Position numbers and translations under genes: made by a program. This document shows, piece after piece, positions 55,069 to 63,822 of a DNA stretch of 64,000 nucleotides. Source of the DNA: Nostoc sp. CHAB 5824. GTDB taxonomy: Bacteria; Cyanobacteriota; Cyanobacteriia; Cyanobacteriales; Nostocaceae. The notes under the pieces are model-generated. The model searched no databases. It was not told the DNA's origin and was given only the letters and a program-made list of their open reading frames with translations. The DNA lies in the NCBI RefSeq assembly GCF_020829665.1, contig NZ_JAIVFT010000022.1, positions 1 to 64,000 on the forward strand. The letters run 5' to 3'. Each line of letters begins with the position of its first letter. The first letter of the stretch is position 1.

Positions 55069-55893
55069 ATGAAAGTATTAGTTACTGGCAACCAAGGAAT
55101 GATTGGTTCGGTTGTTGAAAAAGTTTTGCATGCTGATGGATGTGAAGTGATTGGCTTTGATATTGCAAATGGTCATAATATTCTAAATCCAAATGAAATT
55201 CGTTCAGCACTTCAAGGCTGCGATGCAGTTGTTCATCTTGCGGCGCTACTTGGAAACTCTAAGGATGTGCCCGATGAAATAATGGCAGTCAATCTTCTCG
55301 GAACTTGGCATATTCTTTCAGCAGCAGCAGAGGCAAAACTCAAACGTGTTGTTTTCTTCAGCAGTGTTGATGTATTGGGAATCTTTAAAGGTGAGAGAAA
55401 ACCGGATTATCTTCCTTTGGATGACAATCATCCTTGTTATCCAACTACCCCTTATGCCATTTCCAAGCACCTTGGTGAAAAAATGTGTCAATACTTTACT
55501 GATAGCACAGGTATCCCAACTATTTGTCTGCGACCACCAGGTGTTTTTGATGAAGACACTTACGATTTTATTATTTCCAATCGGCAAGCTAATCCCAATT
55601 TTGAGTGGAATCCATTTTGGGAATACGGTGCTTTTCTGGATGTAAAAGACGCCGCAGAAGCAGCGCAATATGCTTTATACTGCCCTAATCCTGGTCATGT
55701 TACCTTGCTACTATGCGCTGATGACATTTCTTCGGCGCATCGAACTAGTCAAGAAATGGCTCAATCTCTACTTCCTGAAGTGGATTGGCGCGGAGGTGAT
55801 GAATATGAACATGAACCTTATAAAGCCTTGATTAACACCCAACTCGCGAAAGAAGTCCTTCAGTGGGTTCCGCGTTACAAATGGCGGCCATGA
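55069..55893 (+). CDS. NAD(P)-dependent epimerase/dehydratase (extended SDR)
   Basis: A 274-residue extended short-chain dehydrogenase. The cofactor loop is VTGNQGMIGSVV (about 4-15), Asp32 after the second strand (VIGFDIANG) favours NAD, and the catalytic Tyr-Lys pair is in TPYAISKHLGEK (about 127-138) with an upstream Ser in FFSSVDVLG. It probably acts on a nucleotide sugar; substrate unknown. Confidence 0.9.
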   Translation: MKVLVTGNQGMIGSVVEKVLHADGCEVIGFDIANGHNILNPNEIRSALQGCDAVVHLAALLGNSKDVPDEIMAVNLLGTWHILSAAAEAKLKRVVFFSSVDVLGIFKGERKPDYLPLDDNHPCYPTTPYAISKHLGEKMCQYFTDSTGIPTICLRPPGVFDEDTYDFIISNRQANPNFEWNPFWEYGAFLDVKDAAEAAQYALYCPNPGHVTLLLCADDISSAHRTSQEMAQSLLPEVDWRGGDEYEHEPYKALINTQLAKEVLQWVPRYKWRP

Positions 55894-56020
55894 AGCAAGT
55901 GCTTCAGCAATACAATCAAGCGCCATAAACGATTAGAGATTGACTGATAAAGGAGCGAATAGTAATCATCGTTGGTGTTGTATATAGCACATTCAACTTT
56001 ATACAACACCATCAAAATGT

Positions 56021-57193
56021 TCAATATCGGTAAATCGCTGCAACGGGTGTGCTATATGGAATCTGTTCTGGGGGAACGGCGTAAACCGTGCCACCATTTA
56101 ATAAGGTATGAGCAGCAACAAAATCCAACAAATCCTCATCACCAGTTTCTTTTTCTGGGTGCAAATAAACCGTTTCTGAGGTTGGGTCGAATAAACCCCA
56201 CTGTTGCTGACCAACTGCAACTAATAATGAATCCACTCGTTGGTAATAAGCCGCTGAGACAATTTCTTGGAGGTTGTTAGATGCTTTACCAGTATCACCG
56301 CCAAACAATTCGTGAAATTGTTCCAAAACTCCTTGCTGCCACTTCTGGAAATCAGCCTCGACAATCGGCCAAGCTTGGTTATGTAACTCTTGGGCGCTGA
56401 GAATTTCTGGATTACCAGTGATAGCTTCATCCATCAAATGCTGGTAAGTATTTGCCTGTCTATACAGAGGCAAAAGATACTCTACCCCAGCCAGCACCAA
56501 AGGCGCTTTTTGCGATCGCAGTTTCTCGTGTAATGCGCGATCGACAATTTGAAAGAATTGTAGGATGTCTTCTTGGTGTTTATCCCTGTCAGGGCTTCCC
56601 TGTCCGTGAAACGTACCTGGTTGCGAAAAGGAATTAGAGGTTCCCCCTTTTGATGTTGCAATGCGGAACTGACCTTCTTTAGCAGTATCGTCTCTTTGCA
56701 AAGCTTCATCTAGATTTTTAGGAAGATTTTCTACTTCCACCTGGTTGACGCTGTAGCGTGTTCCTTCAAAGAACCTGACATCTTGTTGGCTCAAAGCCAG
56801 TATATAGAAGCGACCATTACCATTTAAAATTGGCAGCAGTGGCTTGATGTGAAATCGGTCTGTAACCACGACCAACTCTTGAAAATCAATTGGCAGGGTA
56901 TAATAGTGAAAAATATTTTCCGAAATAAAAATCGCCAGCCCTTGTTCTCCCATTTGCTCCCAAAACTCTTGGGTATTAATTTCATGGGATTTTTCCAACA
57001 ATGCGATCGCTTCTTTCTGTTCCAAACCCGCATCAATTAAACGAGTCTCCGCTTCCTTAAGCAAATTTTTAAAGCGAATTGGATTTTGTCGCACTTCTGG
57101 ACCGACTGGGTGCGTTGGCATATAAATTGAAACACAATTTCCTTTTGGCTCTTCTATTAATGTCTTTATTTCCTCTCTAGAGATTAATTGCAT
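56021..57193 (-). CDS. baeRF family 3 protein (eRF1-like)
   Basis: A 390-residue member of the bacterial archaeo-eukaryotic release factor superfamily, family 3. Typical parts are CVSIYMPTHPVGPEVRQNPI at 20-39, FKNLLKEAETRL, LAIFISENIFHYYTLP and the C-terminal RF1-like ENVGTVYAVP-type end (LLNGGTVYAVPPEQIP). Such proteins are thought to act on stalled or modified ribosomes, but no role is proven. AGGAGG lies before the ATG at 57193. Confidence 0.85.
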   Translation of the reverse strand: MQLISREEIKTLIEEPKGNCVSIYMPTHPVGPEVRQNPIRFKNLLKEAETRLIDAGLEQKEAIALLEKSHEINTQEFWEQMGEQGLAIFISENIFHYYTLPIDFQELVVVTDRFHIKPLLPILNGNGRFYILALSQQDVRFFEGTRYSVNQVEVENLPKNLDEALQRDDTAKEGQFRIATSKGGTSNSFSQPGTFHGQGSPDRDKHQEDILQFFQIVDRALHEKLRSQKAPLVLAGVEYLLPLYRQANTYQHLMDEAITGNPEILSAQELHNQAWPIVEADFQKWQQGVLEQFHELFGGDTGKASNNLQEIVSAAYYQRVDSLLVAVGQQQWGLFDPTSETVYLHPEKETGDEDLLDFVAAHTLLNGGTVYAVPPEQIPYSTPVAAIYRY

Positions 57194-57422
57194 CTTATAT
57201 CCCTCCTATCAACGTGACCAGATACATCAGACCAGACCATCGATATTCAATAATCTGATAGGACGTTATTCTCAGATAGTGGCGGTTGAAATTCAACCGT
57301 TTGTGCCTGAATCTATTTCACCTCAAGGAGGGTTTAGTTGCATCTTTCTTTTGATAGGCAATATTCATCAAGAGAATTATTAATTAAAACCCCAAATTTA
57401 AAAGCCAAAATCGCCACATTCA

Positions 57423-58079
57423 TCAAATGTTTGGCGTGTTAGACTTTGTGCGTCCTGAGTTTATGCCTATTCTACTATCTTGTTGGCTAAGACCTAAAGT
57501 TACTCGTTTCATAATCCAGTACAAACCGGCAAGTACCACAAAGGTGATAGCAATAATTACTAGGGGCTGTTTTCCAAGAATTTCTTCTACCCCTTTGGTT
57601 AATAGGGCATCGGGTTGAGTAATAAAATCCCAACTGTTGAAACGCAAAAATCGCCCCCAATAAACACCAACAGCGCAAAGAAAATGTGTTATCAACTCAA
57701 CCCGCCAAATCCATTGGCTTTTACCGATGCGATGTAAGTAATAGCCCCAATTAATTAACGATATTACATAAGCTTCAAATCCACCAAGAATTACTAACAA
57801 ATACACAGGAATGAGTACCAAAGTAATTATCCAAACTGATTGAATGGTGCGGATATCATCTATCAGGTGAATTACATCAGTCAACAAATATGGTGCATTC
57901 GGTAAGAAAGCATAGAAAACTAAGAATCCCAGCCACCAAAGCCAAGAGCCACCACGCCTAAAGCGAAATAGCCACACACTCAAAGCTAAAGGTATAAAAG
58001 CCAGAAATAAGTTCCAAGTCATCCAACTCATATTAATTCGCAAGACCTGCACAACTCTGGCTATCAATTCTTCTTTCAT
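57423..58079 (-). CDS. DUF1361 membrane protein
   Basis: A 218-residue integral membrane protein with about six spans and the DUF1361 core FLVFYAFLPNAPYLLTDVIH. Function unknown. It is 230 bases downstream-neighbour of the baeRF3 gene on the same strand but well separated. Confidence 0.88.
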   Translation of the reverse strand: MKEELIARVVQVLRINMSWMTWNLFLAFIPLALSVWLFRFRRGGSWLWWLGFLVFYAFLPNAPYLLTDVIHLIDDIRTIQSVWIITLVLIPVYLLVILGGFEAYVISLINWGYYLHRIGKSQWIWRVELITHFLCAVGVYWGRFLRFNSWDFITQPDALLTKGVEEILGKQPLVIIAITFVVLAGLYWIMKRVTLGLSQQDSRIGINSGRTKSNTPNI

Positions 58080-58545
58080 AGGTGCTAACTCAGAAGACGT
58101 TTGATTGATCTAGATTCACTCTGTAGTGTTAGTGTTAACCTCAGTGATTGACTGATAAAATTTTTGTACCCCCAAGGAAATTTATTTACTCTAAGGCCAG
58201 ACAAGGGTTTTATGTCAGTTAAAAGTAAATGGACACTGATATTATGTCTGAAATTTAGAGTTTTTACGTCTTTCATACTGGGGGATGAAATTTATCAATC
58301 TGCTGAAATCACTAGTATAGCCAGAAAATCATTTGGGTAAAATCTACCACACAAAGAAAGTCTCAGGGACAAAAACGCCCCTGAATAAATTCCTGTGGAC
58401 TTCTTTTATAGGAATGTTGCTCCTGTCCTGGCTATTATATAGATTTCATTTTGCCCTACTGGAGTTCCAGAAGCATCCAAAAGTTTTTGCCAAGAGAGGA
58501 TTAGAATAATCGTGCAATTCCTTAAGAACTAACGATGTTAAATAA
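58080..58545. other. Gene-free stretch
   Basis: Contains a short CAGGG...CCCTG hairpin (about 58363-58384) and AT-rich DNA, but no supported gene. Confidence 0.45.
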
Positions 58546-59712
58546 CTAATGCAGTAGCACTCGACTACGGGGGCCGATCGCTTGTTTGGGTGAGGTGGGT
58601 ATTATACAGCTTTTGGTAGAATCCTGTGAACAAGCAGTTTGAGTCAGGGTTGCAGGGTTAACAACTACTTGATTCACCTCGAGGGAATTACCGTTACTCA
58701 ACTCCATATTAGGTGTAGTAGAGAGTGATGGAGAATTAGATCCAGATGTATATGTTGTAGATGTCGAGGAAGTCCCACCATCAACTATTGGCGTAACAGT
58801 CAGTGTGTTACCACTATCAACTATAGGTGCAATAGTCACTGTACTACCACCATCAACTATAGGTGCAACAGTCACTGTGCTACCGCCATCAACTATCGTT
58901 GTGAGAGTGGGTGTGCTACCACCAACTACGAGTGCAGGAGTAGGTGTGCTACCACCACCAACTACGGGTGCAGGAGTAGGTGTGCTACCACCACCAACTA
59001 CTGGTGTGGGAGTGATGAGAGTTGCAGTTGCAGGTACTTTGATTGTTAATCTCGCCAAAGGGGAGTTAGTCATTTCCAAAGATGTCACCTTTGGCGAACC
59101 TGGGAGATCGGACTTGAAATCAAAGACTGTGGGAGTTTCACCACCATTGCGATTGCTATACCGTACTCCATATCCACTCACTTCAAAAGTACCCTGATAC
59201 TGGTTTCCAGTATTTGGATCGGTGACAGTACCAGTGTATAAGGCTTTTGTGAGATTAAATTCATCCTGAACTACTCCTTGAAATGTGGTTCCTGCTAATT
59301 TTCCCTGGTATTTATAAGGTGTCAATTCACCGTCAGAGAGAATCGGCGAAGTGAGAACGCCATTAAAGGAGACAATCGGAATGCCTTTAAAGTCAACATA
59401 GTAATGTAGACTTCCATCAGAGCGTGTTCTTACCTGCACATAGTCTGACTTGTACACAGGAACGTAATTAGGATTGTTCTTAGTACCTAAATTTCGAGAG
59501 TAAGTCCCCGTGTCGTCTGTATCAACACGAGTAATGCTTTGATTGAAATTGGGATTAATGCTGGGAAGCTGGATAGTGCCTGATAATGTGCCTGTGCTTT
59601 GAATTGTAATTTGAGCAGAAGCACTTGTACCAGCTAAAGCAATGATGACTGCGGCTAAACTGCTGCTGCCAAGAACCGTACAACCCAACTTAGTTGACGA
59701 ATTTAATTTCAT
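58546..59712 (-). CDS. Secreted protein with Val/Gly/Ser/Thr tandem repeats
   Basis: A 388-residue exported protein of unknown role. A signal peptide (about 1-33, ending ASA) is followed by a beta-rich domain (about 35-220; SGTIQLPSINPNFNQSITRV, GTYSRNLGTKNNPNY). Residues about 232-318 are seven to eight repeats of the type PVVGGGSTPTPA or PIVDGGSTVTVA, degenerating towards the end. A Ser/Asn-rich region and a short C-terminal part with two Cys (ACSQDSTKSC) end it. AAGGAG precedes the ATG. Probably a surface or envelope protein. Confidence 0.7.
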   Translation of the reverse strand: MKLNSSTKLGCTVLGSSSLAAVIIALAGTSASAQITIQSTGTLSGTIQLPSINPNFNQSITRVDTDDTGTYSRNLGTKNNPNYVPVYKSDYVQVRTRSDGSLHYYVDFKGIPIVSFNGVLTSPILSDGELTPYKYQGKLAGTTFQGVVQDEFNLTKALYTGTVTDPNTGNQYQGTFEVSGYGVRYSNRNGGETPTVFDFKSDLPGSPKVTSLEMTNSPLARLTIKVPATATLITPTPVVGGGSTPTPAPVVGGGSTPTPALVVGGSTPTLTTIVDGGSTVTVAPIVDGGSTVTIAPIVDSGNTLTVTPIVDGGTSSTSTTYTSGSNSPSLSTTPNMELSNGNSLEVNQVVVNPATLTQTACSQDSTKSCIIPTSPKQAIGPRSRVLLH

Positions 59713-59851
59713 GAAAAATCTGCTCCTTTAATCACCTATGAAAAAAAATACGCGCGGGTTATCCTTGCTCTCATTAGGTTATGCAAGCATTAAATACTGA
59801 ATTAAGCAGTATTAATCTAGCGTATTTTATTACATTTACATCAGTACAAAA

Positions 59852-61744
59852 CTAAAACCGGAAAGTCGCTCTTAATGCTCCAACTACTAATGCATCGTTA
59901 GCAGCATTGTGATCGGGATTGAAAATAACGAATAAGCCTGGAGTCAAGGCAATATTGTCGCTCAACTGGGCGCGGTAAAAAAGTTCTACGTGAATTGATG
60001 TGTCACTACGTCCGCCTGCTGTGCCCCCATCAGAAAAGTTGGGAAAGTTGAAGCCGTCAGGTAAAGTACTCGAAGTAATTTTGGGCGGTTGTCCTACGAG
60101 AACGCCCCCTAAATTCCCAGAACGCAGCAAATTGGGAAAAGCTGCAAACACCATCCAGTTTGTAGTTTCTACACTTCCAGAAAGGTTGAATGGTTTGGAA
60201 GAAGTAAAGCCACCCCAACCGCCCAACTGCAAGTTAGGGTTAATTCGCCAAGCAACGGTAGCACCAATGGCTTGGGTATCGAAAGCTGTTGCATCTGCAA
60301 AAGGCGAAATCAGTTGAGAATCGCCGATACCAGTTCCCAGCAAACCATCTGGGGAGTGGGAATAAAGATAATGTACGCCGACATCTATATTATTGGTGGG
60401 TGCTAAACTTAACTGAGCGCCAGCAGTAAATCTACCGCCAAATAGTCCGCCCTGGTTGGTGTTGCCAGGAAAACTGGGGATTTCTGCACTATAAACGCCT
60501 TGGAAACTAATGCGATCGCTAATTTGCCAGTCGAAACCTATACCACCAGTACTGTTGCCAATACTTAAAATCGGGTTACGCTGACCAAATAAAGAAATTG
60601 CGCCGTCGCTAGAACCTTCTAAAGGACTAATACCGCGAAAGGTGTTAATGGGGTTGACTCCCGCCGTACCTACGACAATTCCCAATTTATTCGAGGCGAG
60701 AAATCGATAAGACAAGTCACTAACAACTAGATTGTTGTCTGTATTTGACTCGAAACCCAACCGCCCCATATTGGTAGATAGCAACGATGCAGTAGAATCC
60801 AAATTGCCCGCAGACAGCCCTGTTAGCAGCAAATCTCGCCCTGTAAATGAAGTTGCTAAAGTTAGTTGGGCGCTACTTGTGAAAGTCAAATTGGTTTTTC
60901 CCTGGCGTTCAGGTACTCCATCTCTAGGAAACAAATCGACATCGGGGCTATTGGTTCCCTGTACGCTAAAAATGGCTTGACCATATAATCTGGTAGTTGT
61001 GGAAAACCGATTGCCTTGTAATTCACTAGTCCGGTTTTCCACAACCTCGACACGCTGCTGTAATTGCTGCAACTCTGCTTTAAATTCGCTTTGCAGCCTT
61101 TGCAGCCGGATTAAATCTTCATTATTAACAGTATTAATTTTATTGTTAGCGTAGGCGTAGCCCGCCGCAGGCATCGCTTCGTTAATCTTCTCTAAACAAG
61201 CATTTAAACCAGCCGCAAATTCATAACGGCTGATGGTATGGTTGCCCGAATAAGTTCCATCAGCGTATCCCGCAATGCAGCCATAGCGTTCTACTAAAGA
61301 CTGCAAAGCATCAAAAGCCCAGTCCGAGGGTTGCACGTCTTTAAGTTGCGACACCGAGGTGACTTGAGACATTTGGTTGTCTGAGTCTGGAGACTGAGGA
61401 GGTAAAGATAATTCTTCTGTCTTTTCCTGGTTCTGTGCAACCTCTATTACAGGTTGAGTATCTTTTGATTTAAGCGAGTTAGGGGAACTTATGAATTGAA
61501 TTTTTTCTCTACTTTTTCTAAGTATATTTTCGTACTTATTGTTAATAAATGATGAGGTGGTTATATCTGGCTGCACGAATTCAGGCGGTGTAATTTCAGC
61601 AGGTGAGACAACTTGAGATAAATTTTCCTGTATTGACTGCTGCACCGGATTATCTGAGGGAATTACAGGCTGATCTGGTAAATTTAGCGCGGAGATTGGC
61701 GCTGTTACTAGCACACTCGCCATCAGTAGACTAATATCACTCAT
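59852..61744 (-). CDS. SLH-domain OprB-type porin (iron uptake porin-like)
   Basis: A 630-residue cyanobacterial outer-membrane porin. After a signal-like start and a Pro/Gln-rich stretch (about 22-120), an SLH domain (about 130-190; LKDVQPSDWAFDALQSLVERY, GYADGTYSGNHTISRYEFAAGLN) anchors it to peptidoglycan. A coiled coil follows (RLQRLQSEFKAELQQLQQRVEVVE), then an OprB beta barrel to the terminal Phe (LRATFRF). Within the SLH/coiled-coil junction MPAAGYAYA is encoded by a dispersed repeat (61149-61178). Related proteins take up inorganic ions such as iron. Confidence 0.88.
   Translation of the reverse strand: MSDISLLMASVLVTAPISALNLPDQPVIPSDNPVQQSIQENLSQVVSPAEITPPEFVQPDITTSSFINNKYENILRKSREKIQFISSPNSLKSKDTQPVIEVAQNQEKTEELSLPPQSPDSDNQMSQVTSVSQLKDVQPSDWAFDALQSLVERYGCIAGYADGTYSGNHTISRYEFAAGLNACLEKINEAMPAAGYAYANNKINTVNNEDLIRLQRLQSEFKAELQQLQQRVEVVENRTSELQGNRFSTTTRLYGQAIFSVQGTNSPDVDLFPRDGVPERQGKTNLTFTSSAQLTLATSFTGRDLLLTGLSAGNLDSTASLLSTNMGRLGFESNTDNNLVVSDLSYRFLASNKLGIVVGTAGVNPINTFRGISPLEGSSDGAISLFGQRNPILSIGNSTGGIGFDWQISDRISFQGVYSAEIPSFPGNTNQGGLFGGRFTAGAQLSLAPTNNIDVGVHYLYSHSPDGLLGTGIGDSQLISPFADATAFDTQAIGATVAWRINPNLQLGGWGGFTSSKPFNLSGSVETTNWMVFAAFPNLLRSGNLGGVLVGQPPKITSSTLPDGFNFPNFSDGGTAGGRSDTSIHVELFYRAQLSDNIALTPGLFVIFNPDHNAANDALVVGALRATFRF
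61149..61178. repeat. Dispersed GCGTAGGCGTAGCCCG-type repeat inside the porin gene
   Basis: GCGTAGGCGTAGCCCGCCGC followed by AGGCATCGC matches the intergenic family seen at 33320-33350. It lies in frame within the porin coding sequence. Confidence 0.8.
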
Positions 61745-61850
61745 GGTATTTCATTTGACTTGCACCAATATTTCTTTTGACAGATCGAGTTGGTGTATAT
61801 CAGGAAAATTTATAAAAAAAAAGTGATAAAAGTTACTATGGCTGTCTGGG

Positions 61851-61960
61851 GGAGCTTCAGGTGCAAAACTCATCTATCTGCCACCCTATTCTCCCGATTT
61901 TTCCCCATTGAAAATTGCTGGTCGAAAATCAAGTGTCAATTGAGGATGAGATATATCGTT
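61851..61960 (+). pseudogene. IS630-type transposase relic
   Basis: One frame reads ASGAKLIYLPPYSPDFSP and, after a one-base slip, the next frame continues IENCWSKIKCQLR. Together they form the DDE-region signature (PYSPDFSPIENCWSKIK) of IS630 transposases. The rest of the element is missing. Confidence 0.75.
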
Positions 61961-62006
61961 CAAAAAATATTTCTTTGGGTAGTAGAGTTATCGGCAGAAG
62001 AGTAAA

Positions 62007-62114
62007 ATGCGTCAACTCATTATCCAAGTGCCACGGGGAAACGGAAAAGCTGTTATTGATAAGCTATTACGCTTTGAAATTACACAGTCACTTCCTAAGT
62101 TCGTTGACCGCTGA
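62007..62114 (+). pseudogene. Truncated DUF389-like start
   Basis: The ATG at 62007 opens MRQLIIQVPRGNGKAVIDKL, which resembles the first residues of DUF389 membrane proteins, then enters the dispersed repeat at 62057 and stops after 35 residues. It is probably a gene start cut off by the repeat rather than a working gene. Confidence 0.45.
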
Positions 62115-62135
62115 CGGTTAACTGTCAACTGTCAA
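62057..62135 (+). repeat. Dispersed repeat, inverted copy of 1568-1640
   Basis: Begins GATAAGCTATTACGCTTT and ends in GTCAACTGTCAAC. It matches the reverse complement of 1568-1640 nearly base for base. The remaining stretch to 62368 shows no gene. Confidence 0.85.
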
Positions 62136-62368
62136 CATCCGAGTTCTAGCTGTAATTGCTATTTTCACTAATAATTCCAAATATCAAGCAGTGCTGCGTC
62201 ATCATGCTGCTGCCTCCAGAATTGGCGGCAGCAACCCAATGAATTGCATTTCCAGCCAGAGGCTCTTAACGAGGTTTTAAAAGGGTTTTACCTTAAGTTG
62301 ACACGTATGATGGAGCAATGGTTTGTCCATGCCCACAATATCCTGTTTGTCCCATGCCCCAAATTAGA

Positions 62369-62845
62369 TTATTCTGGCTGGCTACAGTATTTATTCATCT
62401 GATTGACTAACGTATCCGACTGCTTGCCAACCGTTGTAGCTGTTGTCAGTGCTGAGTCAATTTCGGCTCTCGCCTTTTGGATTTTTTCTCTACCAGAGTT
62501 CGAGGCGTCTGCTATCTTGGTTGCACCAAGCGCCCTACCTGCAATGGCTACCGCTTGACTGAGATTCTGAAAAATTTTGACAAAACCGCTTTGAAATTCT
62601 TTCAGCTTAGGATCTTTTAAATTCAGTTCTCTAATTGATTTAGTCACAAATTCTAAATCTTTAGATAGCTGTATGCTGGTGATCACTTGTGTTCCTTTAT
62701 TTTTATCAATCAAAGAAGTTCCAGCATCCACAACTCGAATCAGTCGCTGGCACTGGGAGACTTTATTTTCGCTACAACTAGTAATGAATAAAGCAATGCT
62801 TAGGCTAACAGGAGCAAGAACAGTATATTTATGTGAAACAGACAT
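62369..62845 (-). CDS. Hypothetical lipoprotein
   Basis: A 158-residue protein with a lipoprotein-like signal (SIALFITSC, lipidated Cys near 24) and a mainly helical mature part (QCQRLIRVVDAGTSLID, FQSGFVKIFQNLSQAVAIAG, ARAEIDSALTTATTVG). Function unknown. The ATG at 62845 gives a proper signal; the frame is open to 62923 but the extra residues add a second hydrophobic stretch. Confidence 0.6.
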   Translation of the reverse strand: MSVSHKYTVLAPVSLSIALFITSCSENKVSQCQRLIRVVDAGTSLIDKNKGTQVITSIQLSKDLEFVTKSIRELNLKDPKLKEFQSGFVKIFQNLSQAVAIAGRALGATKIADASNSGREKIQKARAEIDSALTTATTVGKQSDTLVNQMNKYCSQPE

Positions 62846-62920
62846 TAACACCCCAACAACAATAAAACCGAGAATATAGTATCCAATATTACGAGTAAAT
62901 AAGATAACTAAGGTAGGGGG

Positions 62921-63012
62921 CATTGGGCATGGAGAAGAGGCAAAGGCGTGGAAAGAAGGGTGTCAGATGAGATGGAATTTCCCCCTGCTCCCTGCCCCCT
63001 GCCCCCTGCTCC
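62921..63012. repeat. Low-complexity GGGCATGG / CCCCCTGCTCC repeats
   Basis: Units of GGGCATTGGGCATGG and CCCTGCCCCCTGCCCCCTGC flank a short spacer. Same families as at 50038-50134. Confidence 0.8.
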
Positions 63013-63028
63013 TTATTCTCTGCTGGAA

Positions 63029-63793
63029 TTACCAATCTATCGGCAAACCCAACTGGTCTAAAGTAGCACCATCTTGCAAAAGTGGCTGAATATTGCTATC
63101 TATTTGAATGCGACCACCAGACAGTACCAAAGCGCGTTGAGTAACTCTGCCTAACCAATGTAGGTCATGAGAAGCAATTAATATCACCTGCACGGGTAAC
63201 TTTAACAACACTTGCGCTAAATGACGCCGCCACGCTGGATCAAGACCGTTAGTCGGCTCATCCAAAATTAGAATTGTCGGGTCTAGGGCTAAAATCGAGG
63301 CTAAGGCGGCCAACCGTCTTTGTCCACCAGAAAGTTCGTGGGCGGAACGATTGGCGTAGGCTTCGAGGCCGAAATCAGCTAATAACTGCCGAGCGCGATC
63401 GCAAGCTTTAGCTTGCGACATTCCATAGTTGCGTGGGCCAAAGGTGATATCTTCTAAGATGGTCGGCATAAATAGTTGGTCGTTGGCATCTTGGAAGCTA
63501 AAGCCGATTTTGCGACGTACTTGGGGTAAATTTTTCGGTTCAACCAGGATGCCATTAATCGTAATTTTCCCAGTTTGCGGTTGTTTTAAGCCGATTAGGT
63601 TCTCCAGCAAGGTGCTTTTTCCAGAACCAGTGGCTCCTATCAACGCCACGCGATCGCCCGGATTTAAGGTAAAAGAAATTTCTTGTAATACTGGCTCCTG
63701 GCGAGAATAAGCATACACCAGGTTCTCAACCTCAACCACGGCTGCGTGGGGGTTATGGGTTGGTGATTGGGGATTAGAAGTTAAAGATTTCAA
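63029..63793 (-). CDS. cbiO: Energy-coupling factor ABC transporter ATPase (CbiO-like)
   Basis: A 254-residue ATPase of an ECF/cobalt-type importer. Walker A GATGSGKST, signature ELSGGQRRLAALASILALDP, Walker B TILILDEPTNGLDP and the switch His in ASHDLHWL are intact. The gene follows a cbiQ-like gene on the same strand, so the substrate is probably cobalt or nickel. The frame opens with TTG at 63793, but the first 18 residues are encoded by dispersed low-complexity DNA; a GTG at 63739 (VVEVENLVYAYS) may be the true start. Confidence 0.88.
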   Translation of the reverse strand: MKSLTSNPQSPTHNPHAAVVEVENLVYAYSRQEPVLQEISFTLNPGDRVALIGATGSGKSTLLENLIGLKQPQTGKITINGILVEPKNLPQVRRKIGFSFQDANDQLFMPTILEDITFGPRNYGMSQAKACDRARQLLADFGLEAYANRSAHELSGGQRRLAALASILALDPTILILDEPTNGLDPAWRRHLAQVLLKLPVQVILIASHDLHWLGRVTQRALVLSGGRIQIDSNIQPLLQDGATLDQLGLPIDW

Positions 63794-63822
63794 GATTTAC
63801 AAACTCAATATTCACAACTGCA

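Noticed and set aside
62115..62368. tRNA or other RNA gene in the gap after the DUF389 stub
   Set aside because: No cloverleaf pattern or GTTCRA arm could be found.
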